Of a stretch of DNA of 40,852 nt, positions 21,315 through 32,507 are shown in pieces (the first letter of the stretch is position 1; each line of letters begins with the position of its first letter). The DNA comes from UBA6164 sp964527325 (GTDB taxonomy: Bacteria; Patescibacteriota; Gracilibacteria; BD1-5; UBA6164). The notes beneath the pieces are model-generated. The model was given only the letters and a program-made list of their open reading frames with translations. It was not told the origin of the DNA and ran no database searches. The translations under genes and the position numbers were made by a program. Location: the NCBI GenBank assembly GCA_964527325.1, contig CAZGNU010000006.1, positions 1 through 40,852 on the forward strand, written 5' to 3'.

Positions 21315-22319
21315 ATGAACTATTTTTTTAAATGAAAAACAATATTAATAACAGGATGAACAGGATTTCTGTGATATGCATTAACAAAAGAAATACTAAA
21401 ACAAAATCCACACAGTATCAGAATTTTTTCTAGAGATGAAGTGAAGCATTTTAATATGCAAAAAGATTTTTGAGATGATAGGATTAGACATTTGATATGA
21501 GACATTAGAGATAAAACCAGGTTAGCAAAGGCTATGAGGGGTGCTGATTATGTAATACATGCAGCTGCTCTCAAGAGGTTAGATATTATTGAATATAACA
21601 CTGAAGAATCTGTTAAAACTAATATAATCTGAACATTAAATTTAGTTGAGGCTGCTGTTGAGGAAAAAGTTAATAAAGTAGTATTTATTTCTACCGATAA
21701 ATCATGTTCTCCTGTTAATACATATTGAGGATGTAAATTTGTAAGTGAAAGAATTATTACTGAAAGTAATTATAGTAATTGAAACATTGATACTACTTTT
21801 TTGTCAGTAAGGTATTGAAATGTAGTAAATAGTACATGATCTATAGTTCCAATATTACAAGAAAAAATTAGAAATAAAGAAGACTTTTTACTTACTGATG
21901 ATAGAATGACAAGATTTTTAATTAGTGAAGAAGAAGCCATCCAATTAATTTTTGATGCATTTGAATACTGAGTATGATGAGAAGTAATTGTTCCAAAACT
22001 TGATTCATGTAAAGTAATAGATTTAATGGAAGCAATAAAGAAGGTTAATAATTATGATTGTAAAATTAATAAAATATGACTAAGACCATGAGAAAAGATT
22101 CATGAATTAATGATAAATGAATCAGAATGATCAAGGATAATATTTTACAAAAATCGTTATATAATAAAATCTTTAATTCAGGAATATAAACATATTAAAG
22201 AGCCTATTGAATATATTGAAAATTGAGAAGAAGTTACCATGTGAGATTATTCATCAGAATGATCAATTGTATGAGTAGAAAAAATAATAAAAGATTTTTG
22301 AGATTATTTAAAAATATAG
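21315..22319 (+). CDS. PseB-like UDP-GlcNAc 4,6-dehydratase (inverting)
   Basis: This is a 334-residue extended SDR. Seen: TILITGGTGFLG at the NADP site (residues 9-20), AAALKRLDIIEYN, STDKSCSPVNTYGGCK with Asp128, Lys129 and the catalytic pair Tyr137/Lys141, and RYGNVV. These match the PseB/FlaA1 group that removes water from UDP-GlcNAc with C5 inversion. The start at 21315 fits the family (MN-F-x-GKTILITGG); an ATG at 21306 would add three residues. The aminotransferase begins 2 bases downstream. It is the first committed step of pseudaminic-type acid synthesis. Confidence 0.9.
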
Positions 22320-22321
22320 TT

Positions 22322-23422
22322 ATGATCCCATATTGAAAACAATATATTGATAATGAAGATATACAATCCGTTGTAGAAACTTTGCAATCTGATTATTTAA
22401 CAACATGACCAAGAATACAAGAATTTGAAAATTCCTTATCTAGTTATACATGATGAAGATATTGTGTTTCTTGTTCCAATTGAACTACAGCATTGCATTT
22501 AGCTTATTTAGCTATATGATTAGAAAAATGAGATGAAGTTATAACAACCGCAAATACTTTTGTTGCTACCTCGAATATGATTATAGCCTGCCAGGCTAAA
22601 CCAGTGTTTTGTGATATAAAAATATATGACTATAATATTGATGAAACAAAAATAGAAGATCTAATTACAAAAAAAACTAAGGCAATTTCTGTAGTCCACT
22701 TTGCATGAAGACCATGTAATATGAAAAAAATATGGGAAATAGCTGAAAAATATGATTTGAAAGTTATAGAAGATGCTGCACATGCCTTATGAGCAAGTTA
22801 TGATAATATAAAAATCTGAAATACTAAAAGTGAGTTAACTACTTTTTCTTTTCATCCAGTAAAACCTATTACTACCTGAGAATGATGAGCGGTTGTTACT
22901 AATAATGAAGATTATTACAAAAAAATGTTAAAATTCAGATCTCATTGAATAAAAAGAGATAAAAATGGTTTCAATGACATGGTAGATTTTTGATACAACT
23001 ATAGAATTACAGATCTGCAATGCGCTTTATGAATTTCACAATTAAAAAAACTTGATAATTTTATTGATTATAGAAAAAAAATAGTTCAATTATACAATGA
23101 AAATCTAAGTTGAACTGATTGAATTGTTATACCAAAAAATGATGACATTTCAAATAGTTGATGGCATTTATATGTCGTAAGATTTGAAAAAAAAGTTATT
23201 AGGGATAATATTATGAATAAATTAAAAGAAAACTGATTTCTAGTTACTATTCATTATCCACCTGTTTATTCTAATACTTATTATAGAGAAAATTGATATA
23301 AAGATCTTAATCTAGAAAATAGTGAAAAATATTTTGAAACTTGTTTAAGTTTACCCATATTTTATAAATTAGAAAAAAGTAAAATTTTTGAAATTAGTAA
23401 TATAATTAAAAATAATATATAA
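22322..23422 (+). CDS. PseC-like UDP-4-keto-6-deoxy sugar aminotransferase
   Basis: This is a 366-residue DegT-family PLP enzyme. TTGPRIQEFE, CSNGTTALHLAYLAIGLEKG, EDAAHALGASY and especially FHPVKPITTGEGGAV (Schiff-base Lys181) match PseC/SpsC enzymes, which aminate the 4-keto group made by PseB. It differs from the DegT-family protein at 16484 in this motif, so the two are functionally distinct. It is in the same operon as the dehydratase. Confidence 0.92.
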
Positions 23423-23426
23423 AAAA

Positions 23427-24149
23427 ATGAAAACTGATATTATAATTCAAGCTCGTATAGGATCAACAAGATTACCTTGAAAGGTAATGTTAAGTTTAGC
23501 ATGAAAACCAGCATTATGGCATGATATTGAAAGATGTAAAAAATGTGAAAATGTTGAAGATATAATTATAGCCACAACTACTAATTCGGAAGATAATATT
23601 ATAGAAAGGTGGTGTATCAAAAATAATGTAAAATATTATAGATGAAGTAGTAATAATGTACTAAAAAGATATTATGAAACTGCAAAAAAATATAAATCTG
23701 ATAATATTGTGAGAGTTACAAGTGACTGCCCATTAATTGAACCAGAAATTATAGATGAACTAATTAAAAATTTTGATTATAAAAATTTTGATTATAAAAG
23801 TAATTGTCTAGACAGGGTTTTTCCAAGATGATTAGACTGTGAAATTTTTACTTTTGCATCATTAGAAAATGCTAATAACCTAGCATTGGAAAATTTTGAA
23901 AAAGAACATGTTACTCCATATATTATGAAAAACTGAAAAACTGATAATTTTTTAGTAAATAAAAAATTTTACTCTGATGCAAGATTAACATTAGATACAC
24001 TTAAGGATTATGAGTTGATTAACTATTTATATGATAATTTTTATGAAAATTGAAAAATAATTGGTGTTGAAGATATTATTAAATATTTAAATAAAAATGA
24101 GAAGGTTAAAAATATAAATGTGAGTGTTAAACAAAAAGAAATAACTTAA
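23427..24149 (+). CDS. SpsF/PseF-like cytidylyltransferase
   Basis: This is a 240-residue nucleotidyltransferase of the SpsF (spore coat polysaccharide F, COG1861-type) group. Seen: IIIQARIGSTRLPGKVM (nucleotide loop), RYYETAKKY, IVRVTSDCPLIEP (metal Asp), EKEHVTPYIM and DARLTLDTLKDYELI. Such enzymes occur where CMP-activation of nonulosonic acids is needed, but they are also used for other sugars. In this operon CMP activation of the acid made by the PseI-like synthase is the simplest reading. Confidence 0.85.
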
Positions 24150-24180
24150 TTTGAAAATTAAATAATAATTGTATTTTAAT

Positions 24181-24912
24181 ATGACTAAAAAAAATTTAAT
24201 ATTTATAACAGGAGTTTCAAGATGATTATGAAAAGAATTATTGTTTAAAATATTATCTAAAGTAAATAATATAAATTTTCTTTGAATAAGCAGAAATACC
24301 AATAATCATTTATATGACAATTTATCATTAAATTGAAATAATTTAATATTAAATAACCTAGACTTAAATAATATTGATGATGTTGAAAAATTTTTAGATA
24401 AAAATAAAAAATTATTTTCTAATTCAAACAAAATTATTTTTATAAACAATGCTGCAATAATTAATCCATTAGATTATTCATATAATTATACAAAAAATGA
24501 GATAAAAAATAGCATTAATATTAATTTTTTATCTCCAACTTTGATATGTAGTAATTTATTTAATATTATAAAAAAATATAATAAAAATTGTCTATTCGTT
24601 AATATAACATCAGGAGTTGTAAATACTCATATTGAGTGATGGTGATTGTATTCTTCCTCAAAATCTTGAATTCATAATTTTTTTGAAGTGTTAAATAAAG
24701 AGATTAATAGTTTATCTATTAGGGGAAAAGCAATAAATATTGATCCTTGATTAATAGATACTGGTATGCAAAAGATAATAAGAAATAATAAAAATTTTAA
24801 TTGGGCTAAATCATTTTCTGATGCAAAAATTAATAATAAATTATTAACTACATCTGAAGTGGCTGATAATATAATTAGTAAATCCTATTTATTAAATTTT
24901 TTGAATGAATAA
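24181..24912 (+). CDS. short-chain dehydrogenase/reductase
   Basis: This 243-residue classical SDR has the cofactor loop TGVSRGLGKEL, the NNAA motif and the catalytic TSG...YSSSKSG set (Tyr and Lys of YxxxK), then NIDPGLIDTGM. The substrate is unknown. SDRs of this kind occur next to SpsF-type genes in legionaminic and pseudaminic-like clusters, where they may reduce a keto group of the activated sugar. It ends with an 8-base ATGAATAA overlap with the phosphoesterase. Confidence 0.82.
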
Positions 24913-25630
24913 AAAAAATATTAAAATAATACTTTTTTCTGATATCCATTGAAATATTGAATCTTTAAAAGAATTTATAAAAATTTCAAAAAATATAGAA
25001 TATGATTATTCCATTTTCTTAGGAGATATTTTTTGATATTATTATCATTCATTTGAATGTTTTAAATTATTAAAAAATAATATAAAAAATCTAATTTTGT
25101 TAAAATGAAATCATGATAAATATTTTGAAAATTTAAATAAATCAAATGATAAATTGAAAGAGTTAATTAATAAATATGGAAGTTCATATGAAAGAGATTT
25201 TAAAAATATAGATTATTGAATTTTTAATGAACTTATTAAATTTCCAGAGTATATATATTTAGAAAAGGATTGAATTTTTGCATGTCATGGTTGAACAGAA
25301 GATTTTTTAGAATGAAGGATTTACCCTGATACTGAATTATTAAAATCAGATTCTTTTATGAAATCAAAATTTCCAAAATGAAAAATAGCTTTATTTTGAA
25401 ATACTCATTATTGAATGATTCGCGAGCACGAATGAATAATTTATGCTAATCCTGGATCGGTTGGCCAGCCAAGAGATAACCAATTACCTTCTTTTCTAAT
25501 TATTGATATTTTCAATTGAAATATTAGTTGTAAAATAAAAAGATATAATTATAATAAATTAAGGTTAATTAAAGAGATTAACAACAACGATCCTAACAAT
25601 AATTATTTAGAAAAAGTTTTACTTAGATAA
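24905..25630 (+). CDS. calcineurin-like metallophosphoesterase
   Basis: This 241-residue protein has the ordered metal ligands FSDIHGN (Asp13, His15), FLGDIFG, LKGNHD, ACHGGTED and FGNTHYG, and the ANPGSVGQPRD segment typical of YfcE/DR1281-like phosphodiesterases. The substrate is not clear. In this setting it could take a phosphate from a sugar intermediate, but family members with this PGSVGQPR tail also act on general phosphodiesters. It is translationally coupled to the SDR gene. Confidence 0.82.
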
Positions 25631-25644
25631 CAATTTTATTATTT

Positions 25645-26568
25645 ATGAAAGTATTTATTACATGAGCTTGAGGTGATATATGATGAGCAATTTATAAAGT
25701 TTTGTCTTCAAATAAAAGTATTTCATATATTGCTATATGAGATATTAATGAATGAATATATTTAAATAGTATTAATATTCCGTTCTTTAAATTAGAAAGA
25801 GCAGATAACGCTAAATATATAAAAAATCTTATAAAAATATTAAAAAAATATAATATTGATATTCTTATACCAACAACTGAAATTGAAATTAAAGTAATAA
25901 GTGAAAATATATCTGCTTTTTTTGATTTTAAAGTTCTAATAAATGATAAAAATATTTTGGATGTTTTTTTTGATAAATATCTAACTTATAAATATTTAAA
26001 TGAACATAATTTTTTGGTTCCAAAATCTTATACAAAAAAATCTCTAAACAATAATGAATGAAAAATTAACTATCCTGTAATTTTAAAAGAAAGATGTAGT
26101 TCATGATCAAAATTAATCTACAAGATAAATAATAAAAATGAACTAAATAAAAAAATATTATTATTTAATAAACCTATAATTCAAGAATTACTTTATTGAG
26201 AAGAACTTACTTGTACTGTTTTTTCTGATTGATATATTTATAATGTTATATGTTTTTCTAGAACTCTTTGATCTTGGTGATGATCAAATTATGTGAAAGT
26301 TTTTTATGATATAAAATTAAATAACTATTTAATTAATATTGCAAAAAAGATTAATTTGAAATGATCTATAAATATTCAATGAAAATATAATAACTGATTA
26401 TTTAATATTTTTGAAATTAATCCAAGAATTTCAAGTACTATTTTATTTAAACATATGGCTTGATTTGAAGAATTATCATGGCTTATAAATAATAAAAAAG
26501 CATGAGAATATGTTTTAAATAAAAAATTTGAATGATATGCACATATTGAGTATTCTTTTAAAAATTAA
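25645..26568 (+). CDS. ATP-grasp protein (carbamoyl-phosphate synthase-like)
   Basis: This is a 307-residue protein. The N-terminal domain starts with a VFITGAGGDIGGAI nucleotide-type loop and PTTEIEI. The ATP-grasp core follows: YPVILKERCSSGSK, IIQELLYGEELTC and the metal-binding FEINPRISSTI. Enzymes of this type join a carboxylate to an amine using ATP. With the PIG-L deacetylase and formyltransferase-like genes nearby, it may attach an amino acid or other acyl group to the nonulosonic acid precursor; this is an inference. Confidence 0.8.
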
Positions 26569-26577
26569 GTAAATATT

Positions 26578-27630
26578 ATGAAAAATTTTAGTATAGATAA
26601 TTTTCAATTTAATGAAAATAGTCCTATATTTATAATAGCAGAAGTATCTGCTAATCATTGATGAAAAATAGAAAATGTAATTGAATTAATAAAGACTGCA
26701 GCTGATTTTTGAGCAGATGCAGTAAAATTACAAACATATACAGCAGATACTATGACACTTAATAGTGATAAACCTGATTTTATAATTAGTTGATGAACAG
26801 CTTGGGATTGACAAACTTTATATAATCTTTATAAAGAAGCTTACATGCCATGGGAGTGGTACCCAAAATTAAAAGAAGTAGCAAAAAAAGAAGGTATAAT
26901 TTTATTTTCTACTCCTTTCGATGAAACTTCTGTTGATTTTCTTGAAAAAATGGATGTTCCTTGTTATAAAATTGCTTCATTTGAAAATACTGATATAGCG
27001 TTAATTAAAAAAGTTGCAGAGACATGAAAACCAATTATTATTTCTAACTGAATGGCAACATTTAAAGAAATTGAAACAGCTGTAAATACAATTAAAAAAA
27101 CATGAAATAATAAAATTATTGCATTAAAATGCACTAGTGCATATCCTGCTTCGTATGATTCAATCAATTTAAATACGATTAATGATTTAAAAGAAAAATT
27201 AGGAGTATTTGTTTGATTATCTGATCATACATTATCTGATGAAGTAGCAATTGCTTCAGTAGTAATGTGAGTAAAAGTAATAGAAAAACATTTTTGTCTG
27301 GATAGAAATATAAAAACTGCAGATTCTCATTTTTCTTTAGAACCTAAAGAATTTGGAAAATTAATTACTTCTGTAAGAAATGTTGAAAAAGCACTATGAA
27401 AAACGATGTATTGAGTGCAAGGAAAATCAGAAAAAACACAATCTAAGTTCAGGAGATCATTATGGATTACTAAGGATGTTAAAAAATGAGATATATTAAC
27501 TAAAGATAATATATCAGCTAAAAGACCAGGTAACTGATTATCACCAATTGAATTAGAAAATGTATTATGAAAAAAAGTTAATAAGGATTTAACATTTTGA
27601 ACTCCGTTAACTAAAGAAGTATTATTATAA
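26578..27630 (+). CDS. PseI/NeuB-family nonulosonic acid synthase
   Basis: This is a 350-residue enzyme. The TIM barrel starts with FIIAEVSANHGGKIEN, has AVKLQTYTADTM, LFSTPFDETSV, YKIASFE, ISNGMAT and CTSAYPA, then GLSDHT and the metal His in VIEKHFCLD. A C-terminal SAF (antifreeze-like) domain covers about residues 290-350 (RSLWITKDVKKGD, SAKRPGNGL). The family condenses phosphoenolpyruvate with a six-carbon amino sugar. EVSANHGG and QTYTADTMT favour the pseudaminic (PseI) branch. This is the diagnostic gene of the operon. Confidence 0.93.
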
Positions 27631-27649
27631 AATAGTAAATTATATAACA

Positions 27650-28333
27650 ATGAGTAATAACATATTAATTTTAACGACCAAATCATGGAATATTAATAAT
27701 TATAATAAATATAAAAAAAATAATTGGTTTTTAATAACTGATAAAAATGAATTAACTTTAGAAAATGTAAAAAAAATTGATCCTAAATATATATTAATAC
27801 CTCATTGGTCATGGATTATAAAAGAAGATATTTGGTCAAGTTTTACTTGTATAGTTTTTCACATGACAGATTTACCTTATTGAAGATGAGGTTCTCCATT
27901 ACAAAATTTAATAGTTAGATGAGTTAAAAACACTAAAATATCTGCTATAAAAATAGATTGATGAATTGATACATGAGATGTGTATATTAAGGAAAGTTTA
28001 AGTTTAAATTGAACAGCAAATGAAATTTTCAAAAGATGATCTAATATAGTATTTGAAAAAATGATTCCTAAAATTCTTGAAAATAATCTAATACCAAAAA
28101 AACAAGAATGAAAAATTACTTCATTTAAAAGAAGAAAAGAAAAAGATTGAGAATTAAAAAAAAATTTTTCAATTAATGAAATTTATAATTATATCAGAAT
28201 GCTTGACTGAGAATGATATCCAAATGCGTTTATAAATTTTTGAAACAAAAAAATTACATTTAATAATGCGAAAATTTCCAATTGAAAATTAAACGCTAAT
28301 ATAAAAATTAACATAATTGAAGATGAAAAATAA
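27650..28333 (+). CDS. formyltransferase-like protein
   Basis: This 227-residue protein resembles the catalytic domain of methionyl-tRNA formyltransferase. FHMTDLPYGRGGSPLQNLI matches the HPSLLPxYRGxxPxQ loop and GGIDTGDVY carries the catalytic Asp. The Asn that normally precedes the His in this loop (N-x-H) is Val here (IVFH). It may transfer a formyl or related one-carbon group to a 4-amino sugar, as in formylated surface sugars, or have a hydrolase role. It overlaps the PIG-L gene by 11 bases. Confidence 0.72.
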
Positions 28334-28994
28334 TATACTAATAGTTGTTGCACATCCAGATGATGAATTATTGTGAATTGGATGAACAATATTAAAGCAT
28401 ATTGATAATTGAGATATTGTTAATATTTTAATTTTATCAAATTGAGAAGATTCAAGATGAGCTGAAATTTCAGATAATAATAAGCGCCAATTACAAGCTA
28501 ATAAAGTAAAAGAATTATTATGAGTAAAAAAAATATATTTAGATAATTTACCTGATAATCAATTTGATAAAATTAGTTTACTAAAAATAACTCAATTAGT
28601 TGAAAAATATATTTCAGATATTAATCCTATTATTATTTATACTCATCATGCTAATGATTTAAATATTGACCATAGATTAACTAATCAAGCTGTTTTAACT
28701 GCTTGCAGACCTCAACCATGATTTTCAGTTAAAAATATATTTACTTTTGAAACATTATCTTCTACAGAGTGGCAAAATAAAACATCAGAGAATATTTTTA
28801 AGCCTAACTACTATATAGATATTGAAAAATATATAGGTAAAAAAATAGATATAATGAAAATCTATAAAGATGAATTAAGAGAGTTTCCTCATCCAAGAAG
28901 TTTAAAAGCAATAGAAATTTTGTCTAATTTTAGGTGAATAGAGGTATGATATAAAAATGCTGAAGCATTTGAAATAATTCGTATTATAGATTAA
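28323..28994 (+). CDS. PIG-L family N-deacetylase
   Basis: This 223-residue zinc hydrolase has AHPDDE (residues 10-15: His11, Asp13, Asp14) and NIDHR with the third ligand His117. The family removes acetyl groups from N-acetylglucosaminyl compounds. Beside PseB/PseC/PseI-like genes it may free an amino group that the ATP-grasp or formyltransferase-like enzyme then acylates. It overlaps the upstream gene and is followed after 1 base by the TIM-barrel gene. Confidence 0.88.
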
Positions 28995-28995
28995 A

Positions 28996-29760
28996 ATGAT
29001 TAAATATTGATTAAAATTATGGTCTATTAATATTGATCTATTTGAAGACTCTATAAAATCAATACAAAATTGATATTTTGATTTTATAGAGCTTTATATT
29101 GTTCCTGAAAAATTTGATATAAATAATTTTAAAAATTTAAAAGAGTCAAATATTAAAATTTCATTTCATTTACCACATTCAGCTCACTGATTTAACCCAA
29201 TAGATAAAAACAATAACTCTGAAGAAATTTGGAATGTAATGAAAAAATATATTAACTATTTAAAACCATTTCAAATCGTAATGCATCCAGAGTTTTGAAG
29301 TGACATAAAAATTTTAAAAAATAGATTAAAATATTTCAATAATAATAAAATTATTATTGAAAATATGCCAATGAAATCTGCAATTTACAAAAATATAGAT
29401 TTTTTTTGATATAACATAAAACAAATAAGTGAAATTAAAAAATTTTCCTCAAACTTTTGTTTTGATTTTGCTAAAGCAAAATCATCAGCAATATCTCAAG
29501 AAAAAGATATTATTAATTTTTCTAACGATTTATTAGAAATAATGAAACCTAATTATTTTCATATATCTTGATTTTTATCTAATACTGAAGTTGATGAACA
29601 TTTTGATTTACGAGAATGAAATATATCACTCATGAAATTCATGAAAAAGAAATTAATTAATGCTTCAAAACAGCAAAATATTCATATAGTATTTGAGTGT
29701 AAGAAAAAAAAATGAATTGAAAATGATTTGCACAATTTAGTATATTTTAAAAAGATATAA
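28996..29760 (+). CDS. TIM-barrel (xylose isomerase-like) protein
   Basis: This is a 254-residue protein with the alternating pattern of an AP-endonuclease-2/sugar-phosphate isomerase barrel. It has KISFHLPHSAHGFNP, QIVMHPEF, KIIIENMPM, SSNFCFDFAKAK and YFHISGFLS, with acidic and His residues at strand ends as metal ligands. It is the last gene of the operon, in front of a strong terminator. An isomerase or epimerase role on a sugar intermediate is plausible but not shown. Confidence 0.7.
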
Positions 29761-29796
29761 AAAAAGTTATTTATAATAACTTTTTTTATATCTTTT
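29751..29796. terminator. bidirectional terminator between convergent operons
   Basis: AAAGATATAAAAAAAGTTAT and its complement AACTTTTTTTATATCTTT form a long perfect stem with a small loop and U-tracts both ways. It includes the stop codons of the TIM-barrel gene (plus) and of the surface carbohydrate gene (minus). Confidence 0.88.
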
Positions 29797-31086
29797 TATA
29801 TATATGCTTCTCTCTTTTTTATTATATTTCATTGAATTAATCTTTAATTTTCAAACATATCATAATTTTATGGGTATAAAAAATAATAGTTTATAAATAA
29901 AAAATTGACATATTTCTATTATTAATCTTTTAATAATATTAAATTTAACTTCAATTTTATCATTTTTACTTTTCTTATCTTGAAATAATTCAAAAATTCC
30001 TTTAGCTGTTCTTTTATGATTTAATCAATCATCAAATCAAATTATCTTTTCTGTTATTAATTTTCTTTTTGCTTTTAATTTTTCAAAATCATTAATGATT
30101 CAAATATCAAAAAATTGTTTAACTACATAATTAAGTTCTTCATAATTCCTATATATAGGACTTCCCTCTGAAATCCTCGATCTACTAAATTTTAAATTAA
30201 TAGGATTTACTAATAATGTAGATTTTCATAATAACCAAGCTTCTAAACATGTTGTTGTTTCAAAACCTACCCATAAATCTGATACGCTAATTACATCCGA
30301 TATATTCATCTCATTATTAATAAATATAACATTATCATAATCTTTTATTAATCAAAATTCTGTTAAATTTTTATCAACAACTCATGGATGATATTTCATA
30401 ATAAACAATATGTCTGGATTATTAATAACTAATCTGTTATAAATATCTCTTAATTTAGTACATGATTTTAGAAAAATGTCTACATTTTCTTGTCATAATT
30501 TATTTATAATTATTTCCTTATGTTTTTCAAAATATTCTCATGAGTATAAATCAAATCACCATCATGCAATTCATATTACTTTACTGAATTTTTTCTTTCT
30601 TTTTTTTAAAAAACTTTCTTTTGATTCAAAATCAAAATATTTATACCTATCAAATCATGTTGCTCCTCAGACAAAAACTTTATTTTGATCTATTCATTTA
30701 ATATATTTTTTTATTAATTTTTTCACTCTTGTTGACCACATGAAAGTTCTATCTTCATATAAGATTTTATCTTTATTCCATCACCAGAAAAATTGATTAA
30801 CAGATTCTTTTGTCTCTCAAAAATCTCACTCACTAGTTAAAGAAACTACTTTACATCAAATATTCTTTGCCATTTTCAAAGAATTATGATTTGCAACTCA
30901 TCAAATTGAACTAGGTAATAATAATATTTTAGGTTTAAATGTAAGTAAATTAAAAGCATAAAAATGAAGACTACCCCTCCTAACATTTAGATTGTATTTA
31001 TTTTCTAATTCAAATATTACAGGCTCTAGGATATCAACATCTCTTCATTTACTATCCCACTCTAACACTAAAATATCTATATTCAT
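29767..31086 (-). CDS. surface carbohydrate biosynthesis protein (GT-B-like)
   Basis: This is a 439-residue protein read from ATG 31086. It begins MNIDILVLEWDSKGRDVDIL and ends with a basic, partly hydrophobic tail. The middle (IMKYHPGVVDKN, then SDLWVGFETTTCLEAWLLG and STLLVNP) matches the C-terminal donor half of the GT-B-like surface carbohydrate family (TIGR04396 type). These occur in nonulosonic acid and O-antigen clusters, possibly as glycosyltransferases or CDP-glycerol-type transferases. It is the last gene of the minus-strand operon, one base after the HisF-like gene. Confidence 0.72.
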
Positions 31087-31087
31087 T

Positions 31088-31879
31088 TTATTTTTTATCA
31101 TCACAAAATTTTTTAATTCATAAAATTTCTTTTTGTTCTTCTTCAGTTGGATATGTTGTTAATACTGCTTTATGTTCTCACCATAACAAAAAAATGGATC
31201 ATCATCATGCTCAAGAAACATTGTATGTTAGTAATTCTTTTATATCATTATAATCCTTAGCTCATCAATTTATAATTAAAGGAATTGATGTTTGCTCAGA
31301 TATTTTTTTTACAAAATTTAAATCATATCATGATAAAGTTCAATCCTTATCAACAAAATTTATTATAATTTCTCAAGCTCATAAATCTGTTATTTCATTA
31401 ATCAAAGAAAACAATTCTATTCATTTTCTAATACAATTTTTTTTATAATCATATATTCAATATCATCACAGAATTTTTTTCTTAATATCTATACTTACTA
31501 CAACACTTGAACTTCATAGATCATCAGATAATTCTTTTATAATATTTTTGTTTTCAAAAATTATACTATTTAATATTATTTTTTCATATCATATTGTTAT
31601 TACCTTTTTTGCATCATCAAGATTTTTAATTCCTCATCAATAAGAAAGTGGCATAAAGGCTTGTTTTGCAATACTATCCAATAATTTATAATTTATTTTT
31701 CAAAATCTAGTTGCTGAAATATCTACTATAGCTAATTCATTACACATTTTATCATTGAAAATTTTCACAGTATTAATTGGATCTCATAAATATGTTGGAT
31801 TATCATATTTGTATTTATTTGTCTTAACTCAAACATTTTCTTTTAATGTTAAAATTGGAATTATTCTTTTTAAAATCAT
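31088..31879 (-). CDS. HisF-like cyclase subunit (WbuZ type)
   Basis: This is a 263-residue TIM barrel. It starts RIIPILTLKENVGVKTNKY and has YLGDPINTVKIFND, PLSYGGGIKN, VVSIDIKKKILGG and IPLIINGGAKD. True HisF has Asp11 (CLDV); here that position is Thr/Leu, as in the WbuZ/LegA-type paralogs in O-antigen and legionaminic clusters. No other histidine gene is present. With the HisH-like and WbuX-like partners it should supply ammonia for making an acetamidino group on a sugar. Confidence 0.88.
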
Positions 31880-31881
31880 TG

Positions 31882-32505
31882 TTAAACATTAAAAATAAAA
31901 TTTGAAATAAGTTTTTGTCAAAATTTATGACTTTTCTCAGGATGAAATTGTACTCAATAAATATTTCATTTTTCAATTGATGAAGAAAATTTTATTCAAT
32001 AATTTGTATAGGTCAAAATATCATTTTCATCTACTGGTGAAAAATAAAATGAATGTACAAAATAAAATCTTACTTCATCAGAAAGTCAATCAAATAATTT
32101 TGATTTTTTATTGTTTCAAACACAATTCCATCACATATGAACATCCATTAATCATTTTTCTCTTAATAGCCTTAAATCAAATTTTTTTACATTTGCATTA
32201 ATTAATCATAATCCATCAACGTTTCATTCCTCACTATGTAATGATAATAATTGATATCATAAACATATTCATAAAATTGGAATCTTATCTTCAACAACCC
32301 TTTGTTTAATTACATCAACTAGATCATATGATTGTAATTGTTCCATTCATTTTTTAAAATGTCACACTCATGGTAAGATTAGTTTAGTAGCGGATAAAAT
32401 ATCAGATTTTTTATTCGATATAATCCCTTCTCCTCAAACTTTTTTTACCATGTTTAAAACTGATCATACATTTCACATTCAATAATCAATAATGACTACT
32501 TTCAT
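31882..32505 (-). CDS. HisH-like glutamine amidotransferase subunit (WbuY type)
   Basis: This 207-residue class I glutaminase has a nucleophile Cys81 in LGICLGYQLL and the His188/Glu190 pair in VQFHPEKSHKFG. PGVGHFKKGM and MGWNCV also match HisH. It hydrolyses glutamine and passes ammonia to its partner. It lies 2 bases upstream of the HisF-like gene and 2 bases downstream of the WbuX-like gene, so the three form one unit as in the Pseudomonas wbpG-hisH2-hisF2 set. Confidence 0.92.
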
Positions 32506-32507
32506 AT

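Noticed and set aside
31088..32505. Histidine biosynthesis hisH/hisF
   Set aside because: No other his gene is near, the HisF first catalytic Asp is missing, and the WbuX-type amidotransferase is directly upstream, which points to sugar amidination.
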